A DNA stretch of 64,000 nucleotides. It comes from Hyphomicrobium sp. (lineage in GTDB: Bacteria > Pseudomonadota > Alphaproteobacteria > Rhizobiales > Hyphomicrobiaceae). The stretch lies in assembly GCF_003987855.1 (NCBI RefSeq), contig NZ_RXIZ01000012.1:119693-183692 (forward strand), read 5' to 3'. Positions 19,223 to 28,442 of this stretch are shown in pieces (position 1 is the first letter of the stretch; each line of letters starts with the position of its first letter). Below the pieces are notes generated by a model. The model was not told the origin of the DNA and made no database searches. It saw only the letters and a program-made list of their open reading frames with translations. A program made the translations under genes and the position numbers.

Positions 19223-20389
19223 ATGGACATTCACGAATACCAGGCGAAAGAACTTCTTACGAAGTTTGGCGTGCCGATCCCGCGCGGTGGCCTGGCCTAT
19301 AGCCCCGAGCAGGCAACCTACCGCGCGAGCGAGCTTGGTGGCGCTGTCGTCGTAAAGGCGCAGATCCACTCGGGCGCGCGCGGCAAGGCCGGCGGCGTAA
19401 AGCTCTGCCGCAACGAGCGTGAGATCGAGGAAGCAGCCGAGTCCATGCTTGGCCGCAAGCTCGTCACCCACCAGACGGGACCGGCCGGTAAGCTGGTCTC
19501 GCGCCTCTACATCGAGGAAGCGACCAACATCGATCGCGAGATCTATCTTGGTTTCGTCATGGACCGCGCGTCCGAGCGCATCGTCGTCGTTGCGTCCGCC
19601 GCAGGCGGCATGGATATCGAAGAGATCTCCGCCACGCAGCCCGACACGATCATTCGCGTCACGGTCGACCCGGCCGTCGGCATGCAGCAGTTCCAGGCCC
19701 GCGAGCTTGCATTCGGTCTCGGAGTCGATCCTGAGATCGTCAACAAGCTCGTACCCGCCATCATGGGCTGCTACCGCGCGTTCCGCGACCTCGATGCGAT
19801 GATGGTAGAGATCAACCCGCTCGTCATCACCAAGGAAAAGCAGGTGCTGGCGCTCGACGCAAAGATGTCGTTCGACGAGAACGCGTTGTTCCGCCGCCCG
19901 CACATCGCCGAGCTTCGCGACAAAAGCCAGGAAGATCCGCGCGAAACCTATGCCTCTGACCGCGGCCTTTCCTACGTCGGCCTAGACGGCGACATCGGCT
20001 GCATCGTCAACGGCGCCGGCCTCGCGATGGCGACGCTCGACATGATCAAGCTCGCCGGCGGTGAGCCAGCGAACTTCCTCGACATTGGCGGTGGTGCATC
20101 TCCCGAGCGCGTGACGAAATCTTTCCGCGCCGTGCTTCGCGACAAGAACGTTCGCGCCATTCTCGTGAACGTCTTTGCCGGCATCAACCGTTGCGATTGG
20201 GTTGCCAAGGGCGTCGTAGACGCTGTCAAGGAACTCAACATCACGATGCCGATCGTCGTCCGTCTCGCCGGAACGAACGTTGAGGAAGGTCGTAGGATCA
20301 TCGACACCAGCGGTCTCACCGTCATCAGCGCGGACACGCTGGCAGAAGCGGCAAAGAAAGCCGTCGAAGCGGCGAAAAAAGCAGCCTAA
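19223..20389 (+). CDS. mtkA: Malate thiokinase (malate-CoA ligase) beta subunit
   Basis: Beta, ATP-grasp subunit of malate thiokinase, which uses ATP and CoA to turn malate into malyl-CoA in the serine cycle. The 388-residue protein is homologous to succinyl-CoA synthetase beta: [52 protein letters not shown] and [13 protein letters not shown] are all present. The sequence alone would also fit SucC; immediate neighbours mclA and mtkB, with ppc beyond, make MtkA the better call. An AGGGAGGT site precedes ATG 19223. Confidence 0.95.
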   Translation: MDIHEYQAKELLTKFGVPIPRGGLAYSPEQATYRASELGGAVVVKAQIHSGARGKAGGVKLCRNEREIEEAAESMLGRKLVTHQTGPAGKLVSRLYIEEATNIDREIYLGFVMDRASERIVVVASAAGGMDIEEISATQPDTIIRVTVDPAVGMQQFQARELAFGLGVDPEIVNKLVPAIMGCYRAFRDLDAMMVEINPLVITKEKQVLALDAKMSFDENALFRRPHIAELRDKSQEDPRETYASDRGLSYVGLDGDIGCIVNGAGLAMATLDMIKLAGGEPANFLDIGGGASPERVTKSFRAVLRDKNVRAILVNVFAGINRCDWVAKGVVDAVKELNITMPIVVRLAGTNVEEGRRIIDTSGLTVISADTLAEAAKKAVEAAKKAA

Positions 20390-20407
20390 ATCCGGAGAAA
20401 CGCACCA

Positions 20408-21307
20408 ATGGCTATCTTTATCAATGAAAAGACGCCGATCCTGATCCAGGGCTTCACCGGACGTATCGGCACGTTTCACGCGCAGGAAATGATCGATTAC
20501 GGCTCGAACGTCGTCGGCGGCGTGACGCCGGGCAAGGGCGGTTCGTCCCATCTCGGCCGGCCGGTGTTCAACACCGTCAAGGGCGCTGTCGATGAGACCG
20601 GAGCTGAGGCTTCGATCGTGTTCGTGCCGCCGCCGTTCGCGGCCGACGCGATCATGGAAGCCGCCGATGCGGGCATCAAATACTGCGTCTGCATCACCGA
20701 CGGTATTCCCGCCCAGGACATGATCCGCGTGAAGCGCTATATGCGCCGCTACAAGAAAGAAGGCCGCATGGTCCTGACGGGACCGAACTGCGCGGGCACC
20801 ATCTCGCCAGGGAAGGCGATGCTGGGCATCATGCCGGGACATATCTACCTTCCTGGCCGCGTCGGCATTGTCGGCCGCTCGGGCACGCTGGGATATGAGG
20901 CAGCCGCGCAGATGAAGGCGCTGGGTATCGGCGTTTCGACATCGGTCGGCATCGGCGGCGACCCGATCAACGGCTCGTCGCACCGCGACGTTCTCGAAGC
21001 CTTCGAGGCGGATCCTGAGACGGATGCCGTCCTGATGATCGGCGAGATCGGCGGACCGCAGGAGGCGGAAGCTGGCTTGTATGCCAAGGAGCACATGAAG
21101 AAGCCGGTGATTGCTTACATTGCTGGCCTGTCTGCTCCCAAGGGCCGCCGCATGGGACACGCCGGCGCCATCGTCTCGGCATTCGGTGAATCGGCTGCTG
21201 AGAAGGTTGAGATCCTGAAGGGCTGCGGCGTCACGATTGCGCCGACGCCGTCCGAGATGGGCTCGACCATCGCCCAGGTCCTCGGCCAGATGAAAAAGGT
21301 AGCCTGA
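20408..21307 (+). CDS. mtkB: Malate thiokinase (malate-CoA ligase) alpha subunit
   Basis: Alpha subunit of malate thiokinase, forming a complex with MtkA. The 299-residue protein has the CoA-binding Rossmann start with ILIQGFTGRIGTFHAQEM, TGPNCAGTISPGK and the phosphohistidine loop GRRMGHAGAIVSAFG near residue 245, with GIGGDPINGSSHRDVLEAFEAD in the middle. It is 18 bp after mtkA, so both subunits come from one message. Succinyl-CoA synthetase alpha is the close paralogue; context decides for MtkB. Confidence 0.95.
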   Translation: MAIFINEKTPILIQGFTGRIGTFHAQEMIDYGSNVVGGVTPGKGGSSHLGRPVFNTVKGAVDETGAEASIVFVPPPFAADAIMEAADAGIKYCVCITDGIPAQDMIRVKRYMRRYKKEGRMVLTGPNCAGTISPGKAMLGIMPGHIYLPGRVGIVGRSGTLGYEAAAQMKALGIGVSTSVGIGGDPINGSSHRDVLEAFEADPETDAVLMIGEIGGPQEAEAGLYAKEHMKKPVIAYIAGLSAPKGRRMGHAGAIVSAFGESAAEKVEILKGCGVTIAPTPSEMGSTIAQVLGQMKKVA

Positions 21308-21316
21308 GTTCCAAAT

Positions 21317-21345
21317 TGGCCGGAGTGCGCCTTTGCCTCCGGCCA
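21317..21345 (+). terminator. Intercistronic hairpin between mtkB and ppc
   Basis: A 9-bp perfect inverted repeat, TGGCCGGAG at 21317-21325 and CTCCGGCCA at 21337-21345, with an 11-base loop and no T run. It resembles the hairpin after sgaA and may set relative mRNA levels along the operon. Confidence 0.5.
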
Positions 21346-21404
21346 TCCGCCTCGCTACATAAGAACATACGTGAGAAGTCGGTCCCCAGGAGGGACATGG
21401 AGCC

Positions 21405-24260
21405 TTGGTGATGCAGGATACGACGCCCGCTGTCGGTTCGGCCAAACTCGACGAAACCGAGCTGGTCAATCAACTGAAGCGTCTCAGAGCGCAAATCCCT
21501 GACAACCCCTCGCTCAATCCCATTCTGAACGTCGCCTTCGATCTTTCTCGCCGGCTCGAATCCAGCGAAGTGACCTTCGACGAGATGAAGGCCCTCGCTG
21601 GCCGCCTGATGGATCGCGCCTTTGTGCGTCGCGCCCGCGGCCTGCGCGAGAAGATCGGCTACGTCGATCAATCGACCACCCTCAAGGATTTCACCGCCTA
21701 CGTTGAAAAGACCGCCAACGAGTCGGGCAATAATCTGGAAGCATTCGCCGAGCGCTGGTCACGGGCGCGCACCGGCATCGTTCTTACCGCTCACCCGACG
21801 TTTGGGCTCTCGGATGCCCTCTATCGCCGGATGGTCGACATCGCTGTCGCCGATCCATCTTCGGACGTGGCCATCGGCCTGCCGCACCGTCCCGAAGACA
21901 AGCTTACCCTGCACCACGAGCACAAGTGTGCGCAGGACGCGATCCGCAATCTCCGCAACGCTTACGAAGAGTTGCTGCACGGGTTCTATAGCGTCGCCGC
22001 GCAGAAGTTCGGCGACGCCGCTTTCAAGGTCCGTCCGAAGATGACGACCTTTGCGTCCTGGGTGGGTTACGACCTCGACGGCCGTACCGACATCACCTGG
22101 ACTTTTTCATTCGAGACCCGTTTGCGCGAAAAACGCGCCGCGCTCGCCGATATTCGTGAACGCTTCGTCGTTCTGAAGCACAAGCTGGAAAGTGGCGATG
22201 CAGCTCAACGCGTCGCCCGTCAGATCGTCGGCAAGCTCGATCTCGGCATCGCCGCCGTCGATGAGCAGTTGAAGGCTCTTGAAGGCTTCACGAACAACAC
22301 GGAAGGCCTTGCGAAGGCGGCCAACGTCATGACCAAGACGGACGGCTACAATCTGCTGACCGTCGAGTCGCTTCAAGCGCTCTTCGATACACTGATCGAC
22401 ACTGTGCAAGCCCCGCAAATGAAGCGGGCGACGGCAGCGCTTGCCGGTCTGGTCGAGGCGACTGGTCTTGGCATGTCGCATATCCATCTGCGTATCAACG
22501 CGCTGCAGCTGCACAACGCCTTCCGTGCGTATGTGCATGAGCCTTGGACGCGCGACCTCACCGAAAGCCAGTCACTCGTCCGTATCGTCGAGATGATCAA
22601 GAACACGCCGCGCGAGACAGTGAACTTCGCGACGCTTGATCTGGAAAGTGCGACCGCGATCCGCCAATTCGCGTTGACCGCGCAGATCATGAAGCACGTC
22701 GACAAGGAAACGCCGATCCGCTTTCTGATCGCGGAATGTGAGTCTCCCGCGACCGTGTTGATCGCCGTGTTCTTCGCCAAGCTTTTCGGCGTCGATCACA
22801 TCACCGACATCTCACCCCTGTTCGAGACGCCGACCGGCCTTGAGAACGGCGCCCGCATCATGGAGCGCCTGGTCGAGGAAGAGACCTATCGGGAGTACGT
22901 GCGCGGCCGCAAGCGCCTGAGCATCCAGACAGGGTTTTCCGACGCTGGCCGGTTTATTGGTCAGATCTCCGCGACCCTCGCAGTCGAACGATTTTACAAG
23001 GCGCTCGCTGCGCTCGTCGACACCGCCAAGCTCGAAGGCATCGAAACGCTTCTGTTTTCGACCCACGGCGAGTCCATGGGCCGAGGTGCGCATCCCGGCA
23101 CGCTGTACCGTCGCCTGCACTATGTGATGACGAACGAGGCGCGCCGCCGATTCGGCGCCGCGAATATTCCTGTCAAGCACGAGACCAGCTTCCAAGGCGG
23201 TGACGGTTACGTATTCTTCGGCAACCGCGCATTGACGACGCGCGCGCTGGCCACCATCATCGTGGACGGTGACATTCCACCGGCCGAAAAGGATCCGTTC
23301 TACGCCGCGCAGGATTTCAGTCTCGACTTCTTCTTGAGGTTGCGCGCATTCCAGCAGGACCTGTTCGCGCACGACGGCTACCGCGCCGTGCTTGGCGCCT
23401 TTGGCCCGAACCTCCTGTTCAAGACAGGTTCGCGTCCGGTGAAGCGCCAGGGCGATCACGCTTCCGATCGTGGCAATCCAGCCCGCATGCGCGCTATCCC
23501 GAATAACGCAATTCTGCAGCAGTTCGGCTACATCGCGAACGTCGTTGCGGGCCTTGGAACGGCAGTCGGGGTCGATCGCGATCGCTTTTACAAGCTCGCT
23601 AGGAAGTCGAAGCGGCTGCAGTCGCTGCTTGCGATGATCGCCCACGGCAAAACGATATCCAGCCTCAACGCGATGGCCGCCAACGCTCAACTGTTCAACG
23701 CCGGCCTTTGGGCTTCCCGCGCCTCGTGGGGCCGCGAACAATCCTTAAACAGCGCCTTCCGCACCCTCGCCACGCATCTGCTTCCCGACGATCGTCACGG
23801 CGACATCTCCGAACTCGTCCATCTTCTGCGTCTCGATGCGATCGATCTCCACGCCATTCTCGCCGATCTCAACATCGAAGACGGAATGGTGCCTGACGAG
23901 AACCGCTTGGAGCTGGATCTTCTGCAGGCGATCCGTCTCGCGCTCATCATGCGCATCTTCATTCTGGCGGCGCAGCTTCCCCGCTTCGCACCGCAAGACG
24001 GTCTATCGCACACGCAGGTTCTCGAGATGGCGTTGAGCCTTGAGATCCCGGAAGTCCTGAGCGTGCTCCGCAAGGCCTTCCCGCATGACGAGAAGAACCT
24101 GACAGCGAAATCATTTGACGAGCAGGCGAGCTACCGGCCGCGCGGCATCGACGATTACGCGCGCCTCGAAACCGAAATCCTCACGCCGATGGAGACCTCG
24201 TACGAATTCGTGCGGGAGATCGGGACGGGGATATCGCACCACTTCGGGGCGTTCGGCTGA
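21405..24260 (+). CDS. ppc: Phosphoenolpyruvate carboxylase, serine-cycle type
   Basis: Adds bicarbonate to phosphoenolpyruvate to make oxaloacetate for the serine cycle. About 950 residues, the normal length. The catalytic-histidine segment reads VLTAHPTFGLSDALYRR rather than the usual TAHPTE, the region equivalent to YSDSxKDxG reads GFSDAGRFIG, and the glycine loop is STHGESMGRGAHPG. The C-terminus ends HHFGAFG rather than the common RNTG. These suggest a divergent, possibly effector-insensitive class. Start is uncertain: TTG 21405, GTG 21408 and ATG 21411 are in frame, 10-16 bases after AGGAGGG; a five-codon ORF at 21397 ends on the ATG. Confidence 0.92.
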   Translation: MVMQDTTPAVGSAKLDETELVNQLKRLRAQIPDNPSLNPILNVAFDLSRRLESSEVTFDEMKALAGRLMDRAFVRRARGLREKIGYVDQSTTLKDFTAYVEKTANESGNNLEAFAERWSRARTGIVLTAHPTFGLSDALYRRMVDIAVADPSSDVAIGLPHRPEDKLTLHHEHKCAQDAIRNLRNAYEELLHGFYSVAAQKFGDAAFKVRPKMTTFASWVGYDLDGRTDITWTFSFETRLREKRAALADIRERFVVLKHKLESGDAAQRVARQIVGKLDLGIAAVDEQLKALEGFTNNTEGLAKAANVMTKTDGYNLLTVESLQALFDTLIDTVQAPQMKRATAALAGLVEATGLGMSHIHLRINALQLHNAFRAYVHEPWTRDLTESQSLVRIVEMIKNTPRETVNFATLDLESATAIRQFALTAQIMKHVDKETPIRFLIAECESPATVLIAVFFAKLFGVDHITDISPLFETPTGLENGARIMERLVEEETYREYVRGRKRLSIQTGFSDAGRFIGQISATLAVERFYKALAALVDTAKLEGIETLLFSTHGESMGRGAHPGTLYRRLHYVMTNEARRRFGAANIPVKHETSFQGGDGYVFFGNRALTTRALATIIVDGDIPPAEKDPFYAAQDFSLDFFLRLRAFQQDLFAHDGYRAVLGAFGPNLLFKTGSRPVKRQGDHASDRGNPARMRAIPNNAILQQFGYIANVVAGLGTAVGVDRDRFYKLARKSKRLQSLLAMIAHGKTISSLNAMAANAQLFNAGLWASRASWGREQSLNSAFRTLATHLLPDDRHGDISELVHLLRLDAIDLHAILADLNIEDGMVPDENRLELDLLQAIRLALIMRIFILAAQLPRFAPQDGLSHTQVLEMALSLEIPEVLSVLRKAFPHDEKNLTAKSFDEQASYRPRGIDDYARLETEILTPMETSYEFVREIGTGISHHFGAFG

Positions 24261-24266
24261 GTCGAC

Positions 24267-25217
24267 TCAGCGCCGGGCGTTGCCCCGGCGCTTTCCTTCA
24301 GAAGTGCCAGCCGTAAGATCTTCGGCGAACAACGCGAAAATTTCGCCTTTGCTGGTTTCTGTGTCGAGCCAGAGGAAGGGCAAATCGGGCCGGGCCGCCT
24401 CCAAGTCCTTCTGCGCCTCGCCAATCTCGACGATGAGACTTCCTTTCGGCGCGAGCCACTTAGGCGCTTCTTCGAGGATGCGTCGCACCAGATCCAGACC
24501 GTCTACTCCCCCGAGATGCGCGAGCTTTGGTTCGGCTTTGTACTCAGGTGGAAAGGCGGCAACGCTTTCGGCCGTGACATACGGCGGATTCGATATGATC
24601 ACGTCATACCGCTCCGGCGGCAAGCTTCCGAACAAGTCCGATTTCAACGCGCGAACACGGCTTTCCAGTCGATAGTCCCTGATATTCCGGTGCGCGACTG
24701 CCAGAGCATCCTCCGAGATATCGACCGCATCGATTTTCGCGTTTGGAAAGGCTTCAGCCGCCAAGATCGCGAGGCAGCCGGATCCCGTGCATAGATCGAG
24801 CACGCGCGTGATGCCGTTGGCGTTTGCCACGATCGTTGAGAGATGATCGTCCGCCAGTAGCTCGCCGATCAGCGATCGCGGCACGATGACCCGTTCGTCG
24901 ACGTAAAACTTGCGGCCCTGGATGAAGGCGGCATTCGTCAGATAAGCGGCCGGCTTGCGCGTTTCGATTCGTGTTGAGATCACGAATTCGACGTTGTCGC
25001 GTTCTGCTGCCGTCAATCGGCAATCGAGCCACGGGTTGATGTCTTCGATCGGCAGGTCGAGCGTCGAAAGAATGAGAAAAGCCGCTTCGTCGACCGCGTT
25101 ATCGGTCCCGTGCCCATAGATCAGCCCCGCCCGAGTCATGCAGGTGACGGCGTATCTCAGCCAGTCGCGAACCGTCTTGAGCTCATCGAGGGGCGATCGC
25201 GGAGACTCTGATGGCAT
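24267..25217 (-). CDS. prmB: 50S ribosomal protein L3 glutamine methyltransferase
   Basis: SAM-dependent N5-glutamine methyltransferase of the PrmB type, which modifies ribosomal protein L3. From ATG 25217 it is 316 residues. The N-terminal helical domain carries TVRDWLRYAVTCMTRAGLIYGHGTDNAVDEA, a PrmB feature; the catalytic domain has VLDLCTGSGCLAI for SAM binding and the NPPY motif (DVIISNPPYV) that contacts the glutamine. PrmC (release factor) is the paralogue but lacks this N-terminal form. An upstream start at 25289 is in frame but less plausible. It ends in the terminator shared with ppc. Confidence 0.92.
   Translation of the reverse strand: MPSESPRSPLDELKTVRDWLRYAVTCMTRAGLIYGHGTDNAVDEAAFLILSTLDLPIEDINPWLDCRLTAAERDNVEFVISTRIETRKPAAYLTNAAFIQGRKFYVDERVIVPRSLIGELLADDHLSTIVANANGITRVLDLCTGSGCLAILAAEAFPNAKIDAVDISEDALAVAHRNIRDYRLESRVRALKSDLFGSLPPERYDVIISNPPYVTAESVAAFPPEYKAEPKLAHLGGVDGLDLVRRILEEAPKWLAPKGSLIVEIGEAQKDLEAARPDLPFLWLDTETSKGEIFALFAEDLTAGTSEGKRRGNARR
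24269..24299 (+). terminator. Terminator of the serine-cycle operon
   Basis: Inverted repeat AGCGCCGGG (24269-24277) and CCCGGCGCT (24284-24292), then TTTCCTT, starting 9 bases after the ppc stop. It lies inside the last codons of the convergent prmB gene, so the two messages overlap by a few bases. Confidence 0.75.
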
Positions 25218-25236
25218 GAAAATGCCCTGGGAAAAC

Positions 25237-26331
25237 TTAGGTCGTAGCCGGGAGCTCGTCGAAACCGATGAGCCTGCGCTGCTCTTCATCCCAAAGCTTG
25301 AGACGGGTGCAGCGAAGGCTTTCGCCCAGCGTCAGCCGGTTGATGGATTTGAGTTCCGGACTTGCCTCGAGACATCCCATGAGCCGGTAATTGGGAATCA
25401 TGCTGTTGAGGTGGTGGATGTGGTGCAGGCCGATATTCCCCGTGAACCAGTTGAGGACCTTCGGCAGATCGTAATAGGAGGATCCGAGTAGGGCGGCGAC
25501 CTGAAAATCCCAGCCCTCCGTCTGCTCCCACGTCGTTTCTTCGAACTGGTGCTGGATGAAGAACAGCCAGCCGCCCGCTGCCGCCGCGATGTGCAGCACC
25601 GGTAAACCGACCCAAAGCACATTGGCGATGCCGAAGGCGTAGCAAAGCGGCGCATAGAGCGCGACCAAGCCGAGATTCAACGCCAGCACGCTCTTCCAGG
25701 CATCCCGCGCGGCCAGCGAATGGAGCCACGGCAGGCGCTGGATGATCACGAAATAGGCGGGAACGCCGATGCCGAACAGAAAAGCCGGATGGCGGTAGAT
25801 CTTGTACTGAAGCTTAGCAAGGGTCGAAAGCTTCCGATATTCGGCTACCGTCATCGTCTTGATGTCGCCAGCGCCGCGACGATCGAGATTCCCTGACGTT
25901 GCGTGGTGCTGTGCATGCTCGCGCCGCCAAAGACCATATGGGGCAAGCGTCAGAAGGCTCATCGCGCGGCCGACAAAATCGTTCAGCGCCCGGGAAGCGA
26001 AGAACGAGCCATGCCCGCAGTCGTGCTGGATGATGAAGGCCCTGACAAGTAGCCCAGCCGCAGGCAGCGCCAGCAGAAGAGTAGCCCAGTAGGCGTGATT
26101 GACGGTCGCGAACATGGCGCCGACGATTGCGATGAGAGGAACGATCGTCGTCAGTAGCTGCAGCGCCGCGAGCCGAGGAACGGAGCCTCGGTATTTTTGG
26201 CAATGTGCGGCGAGACGGCGAACGCGCTGTTTGTCGGTTTCGGGCATTGCCTCCTGCGTTGAGAGGCGCTCGCGAACCAAAGCGTCGGCCCGACCTTCTG
26301 CCTGCAGCGGCTGCTTAAGGTTCACGTTCAA
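25237..26331 (-). CDS. Fatty acid desaturase
   Basis: Membrane di-iron desaturase. All three histidine boxes are visible: HDCGH, HAQHH and HHIHH (last one after GNIGLHHIHHL). Hydrophobic pairs flank them, at about residues 50-95 and 165-225 of the product, giving four membrane helices. The protein is about 364 residues from TTG 26331, which has a GGGGG ribosome site 8 bases away; ATG 26247 and a longer GTG/TTG form to 26388 are alternatives. It inserts a double bond in membrane lipid acyl chains; position (delta-9 or delta-12) cannot be told. The prmB start is 19 bp downstream, so co-transcription is possible. Confidence 0.88.
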   Translation of the reverse strand: MNVNLKQPLQAEGRADALVRERLSTQEAMPETDKQRVRRLAAHCQKYRGSVPRLAALQLLTTIVPLIAIVGAMFATVNHAYWATLLLALPAAGLLVRAFIIQHDCGHGSFFASRALNDFVGRAMSLLTLAPYGLWRREHAQHHATSGNLDRRGAGDIKTMTVAEYRKLSTLAKLQYKIYRHPAFLFGIGVPAYFVIIQRLPWLHSLAARDAWKSVLALNLGLVALYAPLCYAFGIANVLWVGLPVLHIAAAAGGWLFFIQHQFEETTWEQTEGWDFQVAALLGSSYYDLPKVLNWFTGNIGLHHIHHLNSMIPNYRLMGCLEASPELKSINRLTLGESLRCTRLKLWDEEQRRLIGFDELPATT

Positions 26332-26500
26332 TGCTTTGTCCCCCTGAGGAATCGACAGGCGCACAGTGGCAGCGGTCGCGTAGCACAATCAACCTGCTCC
26401 GCGAAACGCCAGTGACGTCATTTGAGGCAGTAAAACGTGCGGAAAGTCGCGATTTCTGCGCAAAAATCGTCGCGTTGTCCGCCGCGGGAGCATTGGTGCG

Positions 26501-26532
26501 AAAAAAAGAGGGCCGGAATGTGCCCGGCCCTC
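26501..26532 (-). terminator. Rho-independent terminator
   Basis: Minus-strand hairpin with 9-bp arms (GAGGGCCGG at 26508-26516 and CCGGCCCTC at 26524-26532) followed by seven T residues on the minus strand. It ends the triple-repeat gene immediately upstream at 26567. Confidence 0.85.
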
Positions 26533-26566
26533 CCGATTTCTCCCATGGCGACCCATCGCCGGAACC

Positions 26567-27928
26567 TTAGTGCTGGCCCCAGATCTCGACGATTGCCGAG
26601 CCCCTGCCCTTGGCCGAGGAGTCGAAGAACCGCGAGCGATACTTAGCTTCGATATGGTCGATGGCTTGACGGCGTCCGCCCCGGATATCGATCGGGCCGA
26701 ACGTGCCACCGGCGTCGACACGCGTCCGGATCGGGACCGTCTCCTCCTCACCGTCGCGGTAGACCACCTTGATCTCATTCAGGGTGATGGCGCGATCACG
26801 TACCGTCACGCGCAGCCGCCGAAAGCCACCCTCGTTGCTGGCGATCGGAATGATATCCTTGTCGAATCCGATGAAGCCCGCGGTCTGCGCACCAAGCAGC
26901 ACCCAGCCCTGGTTATACTTGCGGCCTTCGCCGTTGGGTCCAAGCCAGCCGGGAGCGTACTGCCCGAAAAGTTCGATACGCGCCTGACCGTTGAAGCTCG
27001 GCCGTGAGCGATAGACCAGCTGAATCTCCCGGATGAACCGGTCTCCCCTGAGGTCGATCCAGTTCGTACGCGAGTTCTTCGGTATGTCGGCGTTGATCGC
27101 CAGCGTATCGCTTTCGCCATTCGCGTAGACGATTTTCATCTCGTTGATGTGGATGTCGTTGTCCAACACACGCAAGCGAATTCGCGCGAACTTGCCGATT
27201 TCCGCTCCGACGCGAATGACATCGCGGTCGGTCAGGAAGCCGACGTATTGGGCCCCAAACAGCACGTCGCCGCCCGGTGTTTGTTGACCGGGTGCCGTCG
27301 GTGTCGCCACCGGAACTGTAGGACGAACGGCGATGCCCGAGTTCCCGCCACGCGGCGGTCCGTCATAGCTTTCCGCCGGCCCGCTACGGCCTGCACGATC
27401 CATCGACCGGCCTTCCGGGTCCTGGATGCCGATGACCTGGAGCCGCCCGCGGCCGTAACCAGGTGCCTGCTCGATCACGATTTGATCGATGAACTTGCTG
27501 TCGAAAGTGGGATTGATCGGCCGGCTGCGCTCGCCCCAGTACATGTCGATCTGGCGATCCTCGGTCCACACGCTGCCATCGCCGTAGACGATTTTCACGC
27601 GTCGGACATCGAACAGCTTGCCCATCGCATTCTTGATACGAATGCCTTTATAGGCGCCCTTGGCCTGCCGCACGTCGATCGTATAGCGGTCGAGCGATAG
27701 GTCGACGTCCGTTTCGGTGATCAGAATGAGCTGATCTCCGTGACGATAATGATAGCGATGCCTGTGGCGGTGACGGTAGCGCCAGGATTGCGCCTCCGCG
27801 ACCGATGCTTTGCTCGTCAAGCCGATCAGGCCGGCGGCGCCGACCGTGACTGCTGTACCGACGCCGCCCAACTCTGCCGCGCCTGTGGCCAAAATGGCGC
27901 ACAGCCCCAGTACCAGTCTGCGCAACAT
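26567..27928 (-). CDS. Exported protein with three homologous beta-rich repeats
   Basis: About 453 residues. A signal peptide (MLRRLVLGLCAILATG...) is followed by a His/Arg/Tyr-rich patch (RYRHRHRHRYHYRHGD) and three related segments of about 105 residues, separated by a Pro/Gly linker: near 72-175, 222-330 and 345-453. The last two share GAQ-x2-GF, D-x2-I, RLRV, I-x-E-K-V-Y-x-G, a W/G-x-I-DLRG line and I-x-L-F/W-GQ. The pattern recalls DUF2541-like proteins, but I cannot confirm this. Start ATG 27928 has GAGGGG at 8 bases. Function unknown; likely periplasmic or surface. Confidence 0.75.
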   Translation of the reverse strand: MLRRLVLGLCAILATGAAELGGVGTAVTVGAAGLIGLTSKASVAEAQSWRYRHRHRHRYHYRHGDQLILITETDVDLSLDRYTIDVRQAKGAYKGIRIKNAMGKLFDVRRVKIVYGDGSVWTEDRQIDMYWGERSRPINPTFDSKFIDQIVIEQAPGYGRGRLQVIGIQDPEGRSMDRAGRSGPAESYDGPPRGGNSGIAVRPTVPVATPTAPGQQTPGGDVLFGAQYVGFLTDRDVIRVGAEIGKFARIRLRVLDNDIHINEMKIVYANGESDTLAINADIPKNSRTNWIDLRGDRFIREIQLVYRSRPSFNGQARIELFGQYAPGWLGPNGEGRKYNQGWVLLGAQTAGFIGFDKDIIPIASNEGGFRRLRVTVRDRAITLNEIKVVYRDGEEETVPIRTRVDAGGTFGPIDIRGGRRQAIDHIEAKYRSRFFDSSAKGRGSAIVEIWGQH

Positions 27929-28442
27929 AAACATAACCCCTCTGGTTACTAACGCCCGTGCCCCTAGCGCGCGCACTTTAGCGATAGCGACTCAAAACAG
28001 GGAGCGCTCTGACCGTTGTTAGACTGTTCAGCAAAAACGATGGTGTGAATCTGCAACACAAACTTCTGCCAGCTTCGCCCGCAGCTTGTGCGCGCTAAAG
28101 AAGAATCCGTGTTTGCTCGCTTATGCGCCGTTTGCACACGGATTTATTTGCTCTGTGCAAAGACGGGACTGCACCCCAATCCCACAAACAGGGCAGTGCT
28201 GGTTAGAGAACTTGCGGTTGCAAGATGTAATGACAATTCAGATGGCGCTCGACTAGCGAGGTTAGATGCGCAATCAACACACGACGATCCAGCTTAGCTT
28301 AGCAACGCGGAGAATCCTGGGGCAGCGCTAGTTGCTCGTAGGCATCTATGACATTGCACCGCGGCAACAGGGGAGGACGAAAGACTTAGCGGTGTCGCGA
28401 AAGCCCTGTCTGTGATGCCACCAACAGCTGTATAGTCAGTAT
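27929..28442. other. Intergenic region, no gene seen
   Basis: 514 bp upstream of the triple-repeat gene and before the small RNA. A 69-codon plus-strand frame at 28088-28297 has no features of a real gene. It should include the promoter for the triple-repeat gene and possibly part of a longer small RNA transcript. Confidence 0.4.

Noticed and set aside
19223..21307. Succinyl-CoA synthetase sucCD
   Set aside because: Homology alone would allow it, but the genes lie between malyl-CoA lyase and phosphoenolpyruvate carboxylase, the malate thiokinase context, with no sucAB or mdh nearby.
19982..21469. A 495-codon minus-strand open frame opposite mtkA, mtkB and the ppc start
   Set aside because: It is antisense to three clear serine-cycle genes with strong family motifs; long reverse frames are common in GC-rich coding DNA, and its translation resembles no known protein.
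28088..28297. 69-codon plus-strand ORF in the gap upstream of the small RNA
   Set aside because: No signal peptide, domain or clear ribosome site; composition does not resemble neighbouring genes.
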